A stretch of DNA of 64,000 nucleotides, from positions 392,001-456,000 of the forward strand of contig BRXU01000022.1 in assembly GCA_030267565.1 (NCBI GenBank), written 5' to 3'. The translations under genes were made by a program, and so were the position numbers. Positions 1-11,906 of this stretch are shown piece after piece. How positions within the stretch are numbered: the stretch's first letter is position 1; the number at the start of each line of letters is the position of its first letter. Under the pieces are notes generated by a model. It saw only the letters and a program-made list of their open reading frames with translations. It was not told the origin of the DNA and made no database searches. This DNA comes from Pleodorina starrii. Lineage: Eukaryota; Chlorophyta; Chlorophyceae; Chlamydomonadales; Volvocaceae.

Positions 1-380
1 GCCACGTCACGGGCACGGGCCCACGTCTGCGCTCCGCCCTGCACGGCGGTGCCGCATTCGGCGGGGTCGGCCCCAATGCCGCCCTGCCATGTCACACCCA
101 GCCGTCGCGGCACTGCACCACCCCCACTGTGCAACCGCCGCGGGTGGAGCCGCTGCTGGAGCCCCAAGGCCGCCGCCGCGCGTACCAGTGTCAGGTGCAG
201 TACCCTTTGCGGTCGATCCTCTATCTGAGTCCCACTGTAATCCGATTACAGTGGGATCACCTGTAATCCGATCCAAATCATACCTACATAATATCCTCCT
301 GGCCAACGGGCTGTTACGGGAACCACCGGGGGCGGGTCGTGTGCCCCCCGCCCCCCGGGATTATGCTCCATGCTTCATAC

Positions 381-2058
381 CTGGGTAGGCCGCCGGTCGG
401 CGTCCCCGCCAGCGCCCGCAGCCTCCGTTTGGAAGCCGCCGCCGACAGGCTGCCGCCCAGTTCCTGCGCCGGCTGCCCCACCCCCGTCGCTCCTGCAGCC
501 GTCCCCGTCGGCGCCGTCGCGCCGCCCAGCTGCTGCGCCGCAAAGAGCATCACATTGGACGATGTGGGTCGGCCGACCGGCGGCGAGCGGCAGACGACCG
601 ACAGCCTGCCGCCGCCGCCGCTGCCCCCCCGGCGGTCCACCAGCCCCTCCCCGGACCGCGCCATCTCCATCCCAGCCGCGCCAAACCCGCCTGCGTGCAC
701 GCTGCCGCCGCCGTTGGGCTGGTGCTGGCCGTTGCCATAGCTGTGAGGCAACTGGCTCGCGGATCCGCCGCCGGCGCCGGTGCCGCCTCGGCCCTCGGCG
801 GAGGGCGCCGAGGGCTGCAGCAGCAGCGCCACCGGTGCCTCGGGGCCCGGCGGCACCAGCGCCGCCGTGACGTTGCTCTCCAGCACGTAGCGCCGCCGGA
901 CGTGCGTCGCCACGGCGACACACAGGTGGGCGGTGAGCGCGGACATGCAGTCGCTGGCGCCCAGGCGAGCCATAGCCGCCGCCAGCCAGGCGGCGTGGCT
1001 GCCCTCTGGGCCCAGCATGCACATGGAGCAGGCGAAGCCGAGCGAGTGTAGCGCGCGGAGGTCGGACAGGAGCGGCGGCGGCGGCGCGTCAGCGCCGCCG
1101 CCGCCGCAGGCGGCGGCGGTAGCGGCGCCGTGCTCCAGCCAGAGCGCCCCCGCGAGCTTGGAGCCGTGGAGGAGGGGCACTGCCGCGACGCGCATGCGGC
1201 GGGGGTTGCGGGGGGCTGAGCCTGCGGCTGACGCTGCTGAGGAGGGCGTCGGGCGCGGGCCGGCGGGGGCTGTGTGTGGGAAGTCTGAGCAGCGGTCGAC
1301 GACGGCGTGTATTGGTGCCTGTGTGGGAGGGGCGGCGGACGTGGGACGGGAGGCGGGGGTTATTGGGTATGGGCGGGAGGTTAGGAGGGGAGAAGCAGGA
1401 GGGGGCACAACGGAGCGGAGCGGAGCGGAGCAGGAAAGGAAGCGAGAAGCGGAGAGTCAGGTGTGCGTCACGGCCGCATGGTACCTTTTCGTGACACATT
1501 TGCTTAAAGATGGCCGCTTGCTGGAGGTCTGGGAGGAGGTGGTTTGCGCCGGTGCGTGCCTCCAAGTGCTTTGCTGCTGGCGTAGCGCTGCCCAGTAGAA
1601 TAAGCGACAGGTCATCTTCATCCTCCTCCCCTTCCGGAACGACGTAAAACCTGCAGCCAAAGACCAATCGCCCACTCCCGCTCAGCCCGCAAGCATGCGG
1701 CAATGCGGGAACCCTTGGGCGCCCGTTCTTACTCAACAACCGTTGCGCCGGTAATTTCGGGCCTCAGTAGGGCTTCAAGTAAACCGTCGATGCGTTGGAA
1801 GGACGTCCCAGTCAGGCCGCTAAGCAGGCGGTGCAACGATGACACAGCGAACTCATGTTGGCCGCAGGCCTGTGCGCCAAAACGGGGAAAAACCTGTTAG
1901 GTTATCATGAAGCCTCAAGTTACACCTTCAGAAACGTAGACAGTAGTCAAACCCGCTTGTAGCGGTCCCCAACAGACTTACCGGTTGCTCCACCGCCTGG
2001 ACTGCGCATACGAGCGGAGCTGAATATGTGGTTTGCTTATTGCATGTCTCAGTAGCCT
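381..2058 (-). CDS. GAF-like regulatory protein, probably N-terminal part of a TKL-type kinase (partial)
   Basis: Four consecutive minus-strand exons join in phase: 2058-1982, 1869-1733, 1650-1485 and 1318-381, with GTAAGT, GTAAGA, GTACCA and GTATGA donors. The reading includes 'PLVCAVQAVEQP', 'LHRLLSGLTG', 'FYVVPEGEEDEDD' and 'RMRVAAVPLLHGSKLAGALWLEH', the last resembling a GAF-domain strand ('vPl..g..lGaLwle'). An Ala-rich helical stretch and a Gly/Ala-rich linker follow. This succession resembles the long N-termini of volvocine protein kinases and cyclases that carry GAF-like regions; that assignment is from recall of the family style, not from a search. The catalytic domain would lie beyond the left edge. 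The last exon ends in phase 2 at 381, so the gene continues into 1-380 and outside. The start codon was not found; 2190-2414 may hold a 5' exon. Confidence 0.6.
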
Positions 2059-3163
2059 CTGCGCCCGAAGCGCACAGCCGACTAAGAAACCGCAGAAGTA
2101 CCATAATCGACGAAATTACCCAGGAAAACGTACAGAATGGGATGATGCCATCTCACAAACTATAAAAGCAGTAGGTGTGCTAGGTTATACTATATAATAA
2201 AAGTTTGGGCGAAAATGAGAGCTACATCAGAGCACAACGACATCACGTACGAAAAGGCGTGGGATACGCCCCGCCCCGAATCATAACTGTGTAACATGGC
2301 GCGGCTTATAATCCTCCGGTGAGTACCGTTCTGCAAAATAATGCTCCACTTTTTCTTCAGAGGTGCGCCCTCGCTTGAGGCTAAAGCGCGTCGCAGTACC
2401 AGCGGCGTGTCCAAGCCGAATTGCTACAATCTCTCGTTGTCAAGGTCCATTGGTGTATCCAAATCCGTCTACAGCAATTCGTCGGCGGCAACCTGTGCGA
2501 GTGGGAGCCGCGAGGTATGTCTCTCATGTGCGGCGCTACAGCGTTGTGGCCGCGGGGGCCCACGGGCATCAACGGTCCTGTACGGTCTGTTACGGTCATT
2601 TGCACCTGATCTGTGCGGCGTACCTAGTAGCTAGTAGGTCGCACGCTGACAAACCCTACCTTTGCAACCGTTACCGTTACAACCGTCAAATTCAAACCGT
2701 CGAACTACCCGGTCCCCGGCGCTGCATCGCTCCGTCACCTCGCCCATCTCCCCGACACGCAAATGCGCTACGAGGACGCCCGGCCTCCCTCCCCCCCTCC
2801 CGTCCCGCTCCCATTCCCCGCCTTCTCATCTGTACTACCCCGCTCCCAGCCCTAACCCCGCCCTTCTTCGCTCCACGCCGCTCCCTCCCTGCCCTGAACC
2901 TCCCGCCCCCCCCTCCCCGCCCCGCCCCACGCCTCACCCACCCGCACTCTTCGCTTGATCTCCCGGTGCACGCCCACAACCCCTCCGCCTGGCCTCGTCT
3001 CCGCACATCCTGATGAAACCCAACCCGAACCTCCCCTCCTCCGTCCTCCCCCGCCCACCGGCCACTAACCCGCCTGCCGCCACCCTCACCACCCGGAACT
3101 CCCCCCGCCCCCCCGCCCCCGGGATCCCCCGGCCTGCAGGAGGCCCAGGTAGCACCACCCAGC
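2059..3163. other. Divergent intergenic/5' region
   Basis: Lies between the minus-strand GAF-like gene and the plus-strand CRY-DASH gene. A TATAAAAG sits at about 2161. From about 2700 to 3160 the plus strand is very C-rich, as in a 5' leader. No confident exon seen, although unresolved first exons of the minus gene may lie in 2059-2414. Confidence 0.4.
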
Positions 3164-6100
3164 ATGGCCGCGACCCAGATCAGATCTCTCGGCCTGTGGT
3201 GGCTCCGGCGAGATCTCCGTACGATCGACAACGACGCGCTGGCGGGCGCCTGCCGGCAGGCGGATGCGCTGCTGCCCGTTTATTGCTTCGACCCACGGGA
3301 CGTTCAGCCGCGGCGGGAGGCCCCCGAGGGACTGGGGGTGCCCAGGCTGGGTCCGCTGAGATGCAGGCGAGGACGCCCCGCGCGTCTGTCTGAGCTGAGA
3401 AGACTGCTCGTGTGTCTGTGCTGAGAAGACTGTGTTGACTGTGCGCGGGGGATCGCGCGTGTTGACTTGTGTGGCTGAGTGGCTGTGGGTGTGCGACTGC
3501 GCCTGCGTTTGATTGTGCGTGTTACATTGCGCGCCAGTTTGTGTGTGCGTGTGTGCGTGTGTGTGGCTGCTCCTGTGTGTCATCCAAACCAAACCAAAAA
3601 GCCCCGAACGGGTCCTGAACCCCACCCAGTCCATCCCACGCTTCACGATTGAGCCCCCAACCCCCACCCCAACCCCCCCAACAACGTCCGCAGTGACGCA
3701 TTGTTTTATCAAGGAGCATGTCACCCCCCCACCCCCCACCCTGCCCCTTGGCCCCCTTGGCCCCTTTTTGCCCCCTGCCGCATGTCTCCAGGTTTCTGTT
3801 GGAAGGCCTGGTGGATCTGCGCCGGGAGGTGGGGCGGCTGCAGGCGGTGGGGGCGGGGGCGGAGGAGGCGAGGAACCACCAGCACCACCCCCACCCCCAC
3901 CCCCACCAGCCACAGTCCTCACCGACAGGGACATCGCAGCAGGCACGGACTGCAGTGGTTGCACCGAGAGGGGGAGGAGAAGGAGGAGGCGCAGCGGGGG
4001 ATGCAGCGGCAAGCGCGGAAGCGACAGCCTCGGGGGCGGCAGACGCAGTGGCAGCAGCTGCTGCTACTACTGCTGCTGCTGCTGCTTCTGCCGGGGGTGG
4101 AGCGGCAGCCGGGAGCCTCGCGGCCGCATCGGGAGCCTGTACCGGTCTGGGCAGCGGAGGCGGAGGCGGTGGTGATGGCGGCCGCGGCGGTGTGGTGGTT
4201 CGGTTCGGTAGGCCGGAGGAGGTGCTGCCCAGGCTGCTGACGAGGGTAGCGGAGAGCAACCCGCAGGTGGGGACCCGGGGGGAGGAGGGAGGGGGAGGGG
4301 GAGAGGGGTTGAGAAGGGGGAGGGGGAGGAGAAAGAAGCGCGGTCCGGGAGCCCCCTCCCGGGGAGGAAGAGGCGGAGGGGGAGGGGGAGGAAGAGGGCT
4401 AGAGGGTTAGGGGCAGGGGGCCTTGGAGGGCTACCGCAGGGGTGGGTGGATGTGTCCGCCTACCTTCACCTACCCACCTACCCACCTACCTAGCCATAGG
4501 GGTGACTGCGTGCGTGCTGGAGTCGGGTCGCGGTGTGCCTTGTGGCGTTGTGGGGTAGATGGATCGATAGATGCATACCCACACGCGGCCCTACCACCAG
4601 CCGGGTTCGGTCTTGGCACCCCTGGATGCCATTTCGGTCCTCATCTACCCTCATCGTCATCTTCTCCCTGCCCCCCCGCCCCCCGTGGATATGTGAATGC
4701 CCTCCTCCCTCTCCTCCTCCCCCTCCTCCTTCCCTCTCTCCCCTCCTCCTCGGGGCCAGTTGCGCCACGTGGCTCTGCACCACCACGTGGACCTGCTGGG
4801 GGGGAGTGTGGAGGTGGAGGAGGCGGTGCGGGGCAAACTCAGGAGCTGGGCGGACAGACACGGTGCGGGGGGGGGGGCAGGGGGGGCGCATACGCGAGGA
4901 GGCCGGAGAAGGTGGACGGGGGACTGGATGGATGGATGGCTGGCTGAATGGATGGAGATGGACAAAAGGAGGGGCTTAAGGGGGGGTTGCGGCTGACAGT
5001 TCGGCTTGGGTGGTGCCCGGTGGGGGCGCTCGTGGGCGGCAAGAGGGGGCGCGGAAGTCGACCGGGAGGGGCCGGCAACGGGTGGGGGGCGGGTGAGGGT
5101 GGAGGCGAGTATGTGTGTGTGTGTATGGCTTCGGGGCAGGGGGCAGGGGCTGGCGGTGGTGCAGCCAGTCCTTCGCCGGACAGACCGACAGACCGACAGT
5201 CAGACCGGCAGTCACACCGACAACTCGCACTCGCCCCGTTTCCCGGCCCCCTCCCCCCCGCTGCCCCCCACAGGCGTGATCTTGTCCGTACACACCCACT
5301 GGAGCAGCACGCTGTACCACCCGGATGATCTGCCGTACCATCTGTACGGCAAGGCCGCGCTGCCCGCAGCTTCGCAGGCGCAGCGTCAGAAGCAGCGCCA
5401 GCCCCGCTCCCCCTCCCCCTCCTCCTCCTCCCTGCCGCCAAATGCCGACCCCGGCCGCTTCCGCTCCATTCCCCCCGTTATGACGGACTTTCGAAAGGTC
5501 GGTGGTCTGGACAGCTGAGTGTGGAGAAAGGCGGTGGGACTTGGGGGGTTATCCACGTACAGGCCGGAGCCCGGGGGGGGGGGTCAGGGAGTGATATATG
5601 CTCCTTTATACAACACAATGAGTAACTGCGGACGTTGTTGAGCAAGCTGCCGCGGCCGCTGAACCTCCGGAACTGTTAGCGAATGGGAGGGGGGGGTCTG
5701 TTGACGACTGTGGTGTGTCACCGGCCTTCTCACCCGCCTGTGCCCCGGGTGGGGTGGGGTGGGAGGTGGGGGCTGGGGGGATGGAAAGGCAAGTCCGTCT
5801 CGTCCCATTCTTGCCTGTGTGCCCCATGACCTGGCCTGGCCGTGAGCAGTGCCAGTAGCATGTGCGTGTGCACGTGGGTGTATGCCGTACGCTGCCCTCC
5901 CGAACCTGACCGCGGGCAACACCTGATCGCGCCCCCGACCCCGACCCCGCCCTCCTCCGACCCCCCGCGGCCCGATGCCCATCTCTATCGTCGGCCCGTG
6001 TGTCAGCCACGCAGCTCCCCTGACTCAAACTGCTCTCCTTCACCTGCCCCTCCCTCCACCCCTCCACCCGGGCTCCGGCCTATACGTGGATGACCCCCCA

Positions 6101-6353
6101 CACCCGCGCCCCCGTCCCCCTCCCCTCAACAGGCCACCCAGTCTGCCGCCGCCGTCCGACCGACCCTGCCCCCGCCCACCGCCCTGCCGCCCCTGCCGGC
6201 ACCCTTCAACAACAGTCCCCCCACCGCCGCCACCGCCGCAACCGCCGCCGCGACCACAGCCGGCGTCACCTCCCCGGCTGCAGCAGTGGCGGCAGGGCCC
6301 GACCGGACCGGGGTTTCGGAGCCAACTGGCGAGGGGCCCGCGGCAGCGAGGGC

Positions 6354-6389
<36 letters not shown>

Positions 6390-9300
6390 GCGCGACGGCG
6401 GCGACGGCGACGGTGACGGCCGTGCCTTAGGCGAGATTCCGCGGACGGTTGGGGAGGTGTACGACGCGGCGCCTGGTGGGCGGGCGGCGCTGCGGCGGTT
6501 GGAGGAGCTGGTGGGGTTGGAGTACGACAGCTTGCTGCCGCCGGTGGATCCCGGTGAGTTAGTGAGTGAGTGAGTGATATGCTCCTTTATATAACAATGA
6601 GTCACTGCGGACGTTGTTGACCAAGCTGCTGCGGCCGCTGAACCACCCTGAACCCCCCTGAGGGGGGCAAGGGGTTAATAAAACCAATACGGCAACGAAG
6701 GGACGTCGGCGACGTAGTGAATGGGGGGGGCCTGGCATGTCCACCTAACAGCCCATTCAGCCCATTCATAGTGTAATACACGGTCCCTCCACCCCCACCC
6801 TCCCTCTTTGGACTGTTCTACATTTCCCCCACCCCCACTGTGGTATCGGTTTTCTTACCCGCCCCCACCCCCGCCCCCCGTTCGCCCCCGTTCGCTGACA
6901 CCGTCTCCGTCTCCGCCGCGGTATTTTCTTTTTACCCCCCCACCCCCACCCTTTACCCCCGCCGCCCCGCCCTGCTCTCCCCCACAGATGGGCCCCCTGC
7001 GGCTCCCGACCCGCGAACTGCCTTCCCCTTCCACGCCGGCCAGGACAATGCCGTACGGCGGTTGCGGTACTACGTGTGGGGCCACCCGGACGGGCCCCAG
7101 CCTGCGGCAGCGATCGACCGGCGGACCGACCCACGGGTCGGCGACGACAGACCCACGGGTCAGGCGCCGTTGCAGCGGCGAGGCGACGGCGACGACGACG
7201 CGCAGCCGGCCGCCTCGCCGCCGTCGTTGCTGTACTTCACGAATACCCGGTGAGTGAGGGGGTGGTGGGGGCAAGTGGGGGGGGTGGCGGACTGGGGTGG
7301 TCCGTGGGTCGGGGTGTTCGAAGCGAGCTGGTGGTGGAGGGCCACGGATCCGTTCCGTTCGCTGCGGTTGAGCTACCTCACCAGGTCACCTCCCCCACCC
7401 CCAAATGCGGACCCCTCCTCCACCCGCCCGTGCCTCACCTCGCCCGCCTCATCTCGCCTGCTCGACCCCCGCCCCGCACAAACTGGCGCTGTCTCACCTG
7501 CCGCCACCACCGCCCTGGTGCACTCGTGTGTGTTCGCCGCCGCACCTTTCTCCTCTCTCTCTTCCCAGCAATCCCCCTGCCCCCGGCCCTCAACACCCCT
7601 AGTGCCTGCTCGCCTTCGGCCGTTCTTATTACCCCTCGAACACACCCACACCCGCACCCGTACCCGCCCCCACACCCGCCCCCGCCCCCACATCCACACC
7701 CACTCCCGCTCCCTTCTTCCCCCCACTCCCCCCCTTTCAGCGCCCAGGCAGTTGGTGTGGACAGCAGCACCAAGTTGTCTCCCTTCGTGGCGCTGGGCTG
7801 CATCACACCCCGTCAAATACACGAGGAGGTGGGTGGCCGGAGGGGGGGAGGGAGGGTTGGGGCGGCTGGAAGGGGGAGGATGTGCGCGGGTATGTGGAAG
7901 GGCGGAGGGCATGCGGACAGGAAACCGCTGGCTCTAGCTCTACTCCTCCGGAGTCTGGAGCCCACCGTAACAGCCACAACAACAGCAATAAGCATTCATA
8001 GAAAGAACTAAAGCCGGTGGCGCTGTGTAAGAGGGAGAAAAGGCGGAGGAGGGTGATCGGAGCGATGCGGGCTCAACGAGTTGGCGGAAGATAACCTCAA
8101 TTTCAATACCAGAAAATGATGGGCTTATGTTATCATAACCATAATCCCGAGACTAGGATACATTTCAGGAATTACCATTTTGCGAGAAATTGTCGCGCGC
8201 TTTCGTACAAAACCGTACCATACGTATAGTAGCGCCGCGCCGCCGCTCAATATAAGTTCGATTAGGGGCTCTGCGAAGTGACTGCTTTCATACAAGCTTT
8301 CCAAGCAAAGATGACAGAAACGTTGAATTTAAGCTCTGTCACCAGATGGTTTACTCGGACCGGGACACCGGGTTCAGGGCGTGTGGCCAAAGTCGGAGCT
8401 CATCGCGAGGTAGCCAAGGGAGTAAGCGACTCAACTCGAACCGCCAGCCATTTGGGAGGGCCGATGCCGGTTGCGTCGCATACCGCAACAATGATCCCGC
8501 ATCTTGTTCGGCGCTTGCCCAGGTGTCGCTGGGGAAGGACAATCCTTTTCGACCCAGAACTGTTTGGCAGCACGTACGAAAGGGATCAAGCCACGGTGAC
8601 CTCGGTGCGCCGAGAAGCAAACCCCTTGATCCCTTTCGTACGTACTGCCAACGAGTTCTGGGTCGAAAAGTATGACGTCCTTCCCCAGCGACACCAGGTG
8701 GGCAAGCGCCGAACATGATGCTGGGTCGTTGTCGCGGTATGCGACGCAACCGGCATCGGCCCTGCTAACCGAGAAGTGGCTCATGGCGGGAGTTGAGTCG
8801 ATAATTCCCTTGGCTACCTCGCGGATGAGCTCCGACTTTGTCCACACGCCCTCAACCCGGTCCAAGTAAACCGTGTTGTGACCGCTTAAATTCGATTTTT
8901 CTGTCGTCTTTACTTGGGCAGCTTATACGCATGCAGTCACCATGTTTCTTACAGGTTGATTTCGCGCTAATGGCCTTCAGGCAGTTCTTTCTAAACAGAG
9001 TGCGGGTAAAAAATGCCTTTTTGAGTATAATGACGTTTATGTTAGGTAGTATGGCACTGCTTTAGACAAAATTCCGGGTTTTAAATAAAACTACTTACTT
9101 AATCATACGTCAAGTCGGGCGGCTGTACGCAAGAACTTCCCGCTGTACTCGAACTAGAATTGATTAATATAAGGCGTATGATAAATGAGTTATCGTCATT
9201 TCAGCGGAAATGGAATTGTCGTTTCAGCGGACCCAAACCCAAAACCAAATCCAAACCAACAACCCATTTTAACCTGAACCGACGTCTGAAACAGTGTCTG

Positions 9301-11906
9301 AAAGAATCGCCACTCACACATCTTCACACACCTGATGCTCACACACCGCGCAATACCGTATTTCAATCTCCCGATCCGCGGCGGCTGCGAAGGTGGAGCG
9401 GGTGCGAGCAGCTGCAGCATCAGCTCCAGCTGCCGCCGCCGCTGCCGCTGCGGCTGCGGCTGCGGCTGCTGCAGGTCCGGCGGAAGCGGCGGGTGACGGG
9501 AGCGGCGGCCAGGCGACCACTGACAGCACCGCCGCGCAGGTGGAGGCCGGCGCGGGCGGCAACGCCGACAGCAGCAGCAGCAGCAGCAGCAGGAACGGTG
9601 GCGGCGGCGGCGGTGGTTCCTGCTGCGCCGTGCCACCCCCGGCCGAGTGCGACTGGCTGGCTATGCACCTGTGCATCCGGTGGGTGGGTGTGGGGGGGTA
9701 TGGGGGGAGAGCACCGAGGCACTAGAGCAGTAGCAGTAATGGTAGTAGTAGCAGCAGCAGTAGCACCTGCGGCCCTCCCCTCCCACGCGCTGTCCCGAAA
9801 AGCCACACCTTGTGCCGCCCTCCCACCGCACCTCCTGCTCCCGGCCGCCTCCCTCCCCGTCGCTCCAGGGATTTCTTCATTTTCACGGTGCTCAAGGAGG
9901 GGGATGCCGTACTGGACGAGCGCGGCATCGTGGGCCGCCCCGTCAGCTGGCGCAGAGACCGCGAGGCCTTCGCCAGGTGTGTGTCTGTGTGTATGGGAAA
10001 GGGGGGGGGGGGAGAAGGGGGGGATGGAGTTGGTAGGGGTACCGCGCGTGTTCCATCTCTCCCTGTCTGCTGCCCGTCTGCCAACTGCCATCCGATGCTA
10101 CTGCTATTGATATTGTCGCTTGCCGCCTGCTGCCACCTGCCACTTTCCGCCCGCCGCCCCCCGGCATGTACACGGCACGTACACCCGGCGTGTAATTGTG
10201 CTACTGCCATCTGCCACCACCACCACGACCACCACCATCACCACTAACTGGGTGGGTACACAATGCACTGCGGGAGGAACGTGCTGCCGTGGCGTTAGTT
10301 GGGCTGTGCATTGCACTGTTCGGCCTCTGCCCTTGTTCCTGACCCTGCCTCTACCGCTGCCGCTGCTGCTCAGATGGGCTCGCGGCCGCACGGGGCTTCC
10401 CTTCGTGGATGCGTCGCTGCGGGAGCTGGCGGCCAGCGGCTGGATGAGCAACCGGGGGCGGCAGAATGTGGCCAGCTTGCTGACTAAGGATCTGGGGCTG
10501 GACTGGAGATGGGGTGAGAGGCCGGGAAAGGGCGGGGAGGGGGAGAGGGTGGGGGAGGGCGGGAGGGAGCGAAGGAAGGAGAGCGCGAGAGAGAAAGAGA
10601 GATGGCAGTGAGAAAGAGAGAGAGAGAGAGATGGCAGTGAGAAAGAGAAGGGGGGCAGTTCCGGTGGGTTGTGAGCGGCCCGGCGCTCAAGAATGCATCC
10701 CCCGCACCGATCGCGGGCGGTGTAGCTCTGTCGCCTTCCTTGTCGCGGTCGTCGTTGTCGGGCCCGACCCGACCCGACCACACACTTTTCCCACACTGAC
10801 CCCAGCCGAGCCCCCCGGCCCGGCCGCCTCCCTCCCTCCCCCCCCGTTGTCCCCAGGCGCCGAGCTGTTCGAGAGCCTTCTGCTGGACTGCGACGTCGCG
10901 GTCAACTACTGCAACTGGAATTACTTTGCCGGCATCGGAAACGATCCGCGGAACAGGCACTTCAAGACCGTGACACAGGTGGGGACTCGGGCTGGGGACT
11001 CGCGGCGCTGTGTGATTATGTGTTTGTATGTGTGTGTGTGTGTTTTTGGTTATTCCCGTGGGTCAAAGAGCAAAAGCAAAGGGGAGGTTTGTTTCTTGGG
11101 AGAGTGGAGCATGGGGCAAAGCTCCGGCAGATGCCCAGCCCACTCTACCCAGCGATACAGGAGAGCAAAAGACAGATGCGGCAGTGCGGCTCTGAGTTGT
11201 AGGTGTGTTGCTGTCGAGGGCTGGTCCGCTGCGGGCTGGATGCACTGGCCGCCAGAGCGCGCCCGCTCACGCCACAAGACAACGAGACGAGGCGACGGAA
11301 GCAACACTCACCGAACACAGGGTGCCTGCAACCAGACCGCAACCCTTCAGTTCCCCCATGATGGGCGGTTGTGGGTCGCTGCGTCCGCAGACAGGCTAGG
11401 CCGGAGGGGCCCCTTGAGGGTTGGGAGGAAGGGTTTATGGATGGGATACCCCCCTGGGGTGCAAGTACCGGGGCAGAGGGGGACAAATGGAGAGGCCTTA
11501 AGAGACCTGTTGAGGCCTCTTGAGGGTTCAGGCAGGCGGACATGCAGACAGCCAGCCAGCCGGATGGCCGCTGGGGTGCTTCCGAGGGAATATCACCGAT
11601 CGCCTGATCGCAGCCCTTCCCCTGGATCCCCGCCGCAACGCACACTCGCTCGCTCCCATCGTGCAGGGCATGACGTACGACGAGGATGCCGTACTGGCCG
11701 CCACGTGGCTGCCCGAGCTGGCGCGCCTGCCGCCGTCGCTGCGCCACCAGCCTTGGTCCATGACCGACGCCGAGGCGGAGCAGTACGGCGTCGTACTTGG
11801 ACAGGACTACCCTGCGCCCATGGTCGACCTCGCCAACCAAGTCGGCCAGCTGACCGGCACGGGCAAGCGCAAGACGAAGAACAAGGCCAAAGCCAGCCGG
11901 GCGTAG
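3164..11906 (+). CDS. CRY-DASH: Cryptochrome DASH (FAD-binding photolyase/cryptochrome family)
   Basis: Twelve exons join in phase to 890 codons: 3164-3366, 3792-4266, 4760-4862, 5274-5497, 6133-6553, 6988-7249, 7741-7828, 9393-9679, 9869-9976, 10374-10513, 10857-10978, 11667-11906. Members of the family bind FAD and usually a folate antenna; DASH members repair CPDs, mainly in single-stranded DNA, or signal light. Visible family blocks: 'LWWLRRDLR' and '[10 protein letters not shown]' at the N-terminus, '[10 protein letters not shown]' (DASH-type), '[18 protein letters not shown]' around residues 572-590, '[15 protein letters not shown]' around 748-762 and '[10 protein letters not shown]' around 793-802. 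The tail is lysine-rich. At 890 residues it exceeds the usual 500-600, through Ala/Gly-, His- and Gln-rich insertions in exons 2, 5 and 8. Intron 1 is GC-AG (3367-3791). Start: first ATG, directly before the conserved block. Confidence 0.93.
3683..3723 (-). repeat. Intronic repeat A, copy 1
   Basis: Inverted copy in CRY-DASH intron 1 of a roughly 45-base core containing 'CACTGCGGACGTTGTTG' and 'GCTCCTT'. Two direct-orientation copies occur in introns 4 and 5. Confidence 0.75.
5548..5573 (+). repeat. Dispersed repeat B (GTTATCCACGTA...GGCCGGAGCCC)
   Basis: One of at least seven copies of a short motif (consensus GTTATCCACGTATAGGCC then GGAGCCC). Others are at 6069-6092 (minus), 19280-19324, 29287-29311 (minus), 47484-47508, 48078-48096 and 48112-48137. 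It occurs in introns and intergenic DNA on both strands. Confidence 0.75.
5590..5690 (+). repeat. Intronic repeat A, copy 2
   Basis: In CRY-DASH intron 4. It shares about 80 bases with copy 3 (6573-6655), including 'CTGCGGACGTTGTTGA' and 'CGCGGCCGCTGAACC'. Confidence 0.75.
6069..6092 (-). repeat. Dispersed repeat B, inverted copy
   Basis: Reads 'GGGCTCCGGCCTATACGTGG' on the plus strand in CRY-DASH intron 4, the reverse complement of the 5548 copy. Confidence 0.7.
6358..6388 (+). repeat. CAG trinucleotide repeat encoding poly-Gln in CRY-DASH exon 5
   Basis: About ten consecutive CAG codons encode a Gln run inside the lineage-specific linker of CRY-DASH. A shorter AGC run encodes Ser in exon 8 (about 9568-9592). 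Confidence 0.9.
6573..6655 (+). repeat. Intronic repeat A, copy 3
   Basis: In CRY-DASH intron 5, begins 18 bases after the donor. Core 'GATATGCTCCTTTATATAAC' is followed by 'CACTGCGGACGTTGTTGA'. Confidence 0.75.
7936..7968 (+). repeat. Dispersed repeat C (GAGTCTGGAGCCCAC)
   Basis: The motif 'CTCTACTC..CC.GAGTCTGGAGCCCAC' occurs here in CRY-DASH intron 7 and again at 16728-16760 and 45957-45982, followed each time by an A-rich stretch. It may be one end of a short transposable element. Confidence 0.6.
8347..8874. repeat. Large imperfect inverted repeat (foldback) in CRY-DASH intron 7
   Basis: Left arm 8347-8590 pairs with right arm 8625-8874, leaving a spacer of about 34 bases. Shared blocks include 'GCCGATGCCGGTTGCGTCGC', 'GTTCGGCGCTTGCCCA' and 'GTACGAAAGGGATCAAG'. 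The arms differ at scattered positions. Both keep an open frame with the same peptide blocks ('ADAGCVAYR', 'DPASCSALA'), so they look like a captured gene fragment duplicated head to head. The source gene was not recognised. Confidence 0.9.

Noticed and set aside
314..1022. Overlapping ORFs in several frames (both strands)
   Set aside because: GC-rich sequence leaves shadow frames open; only the minus frame with in-phase splice junctions is supported.
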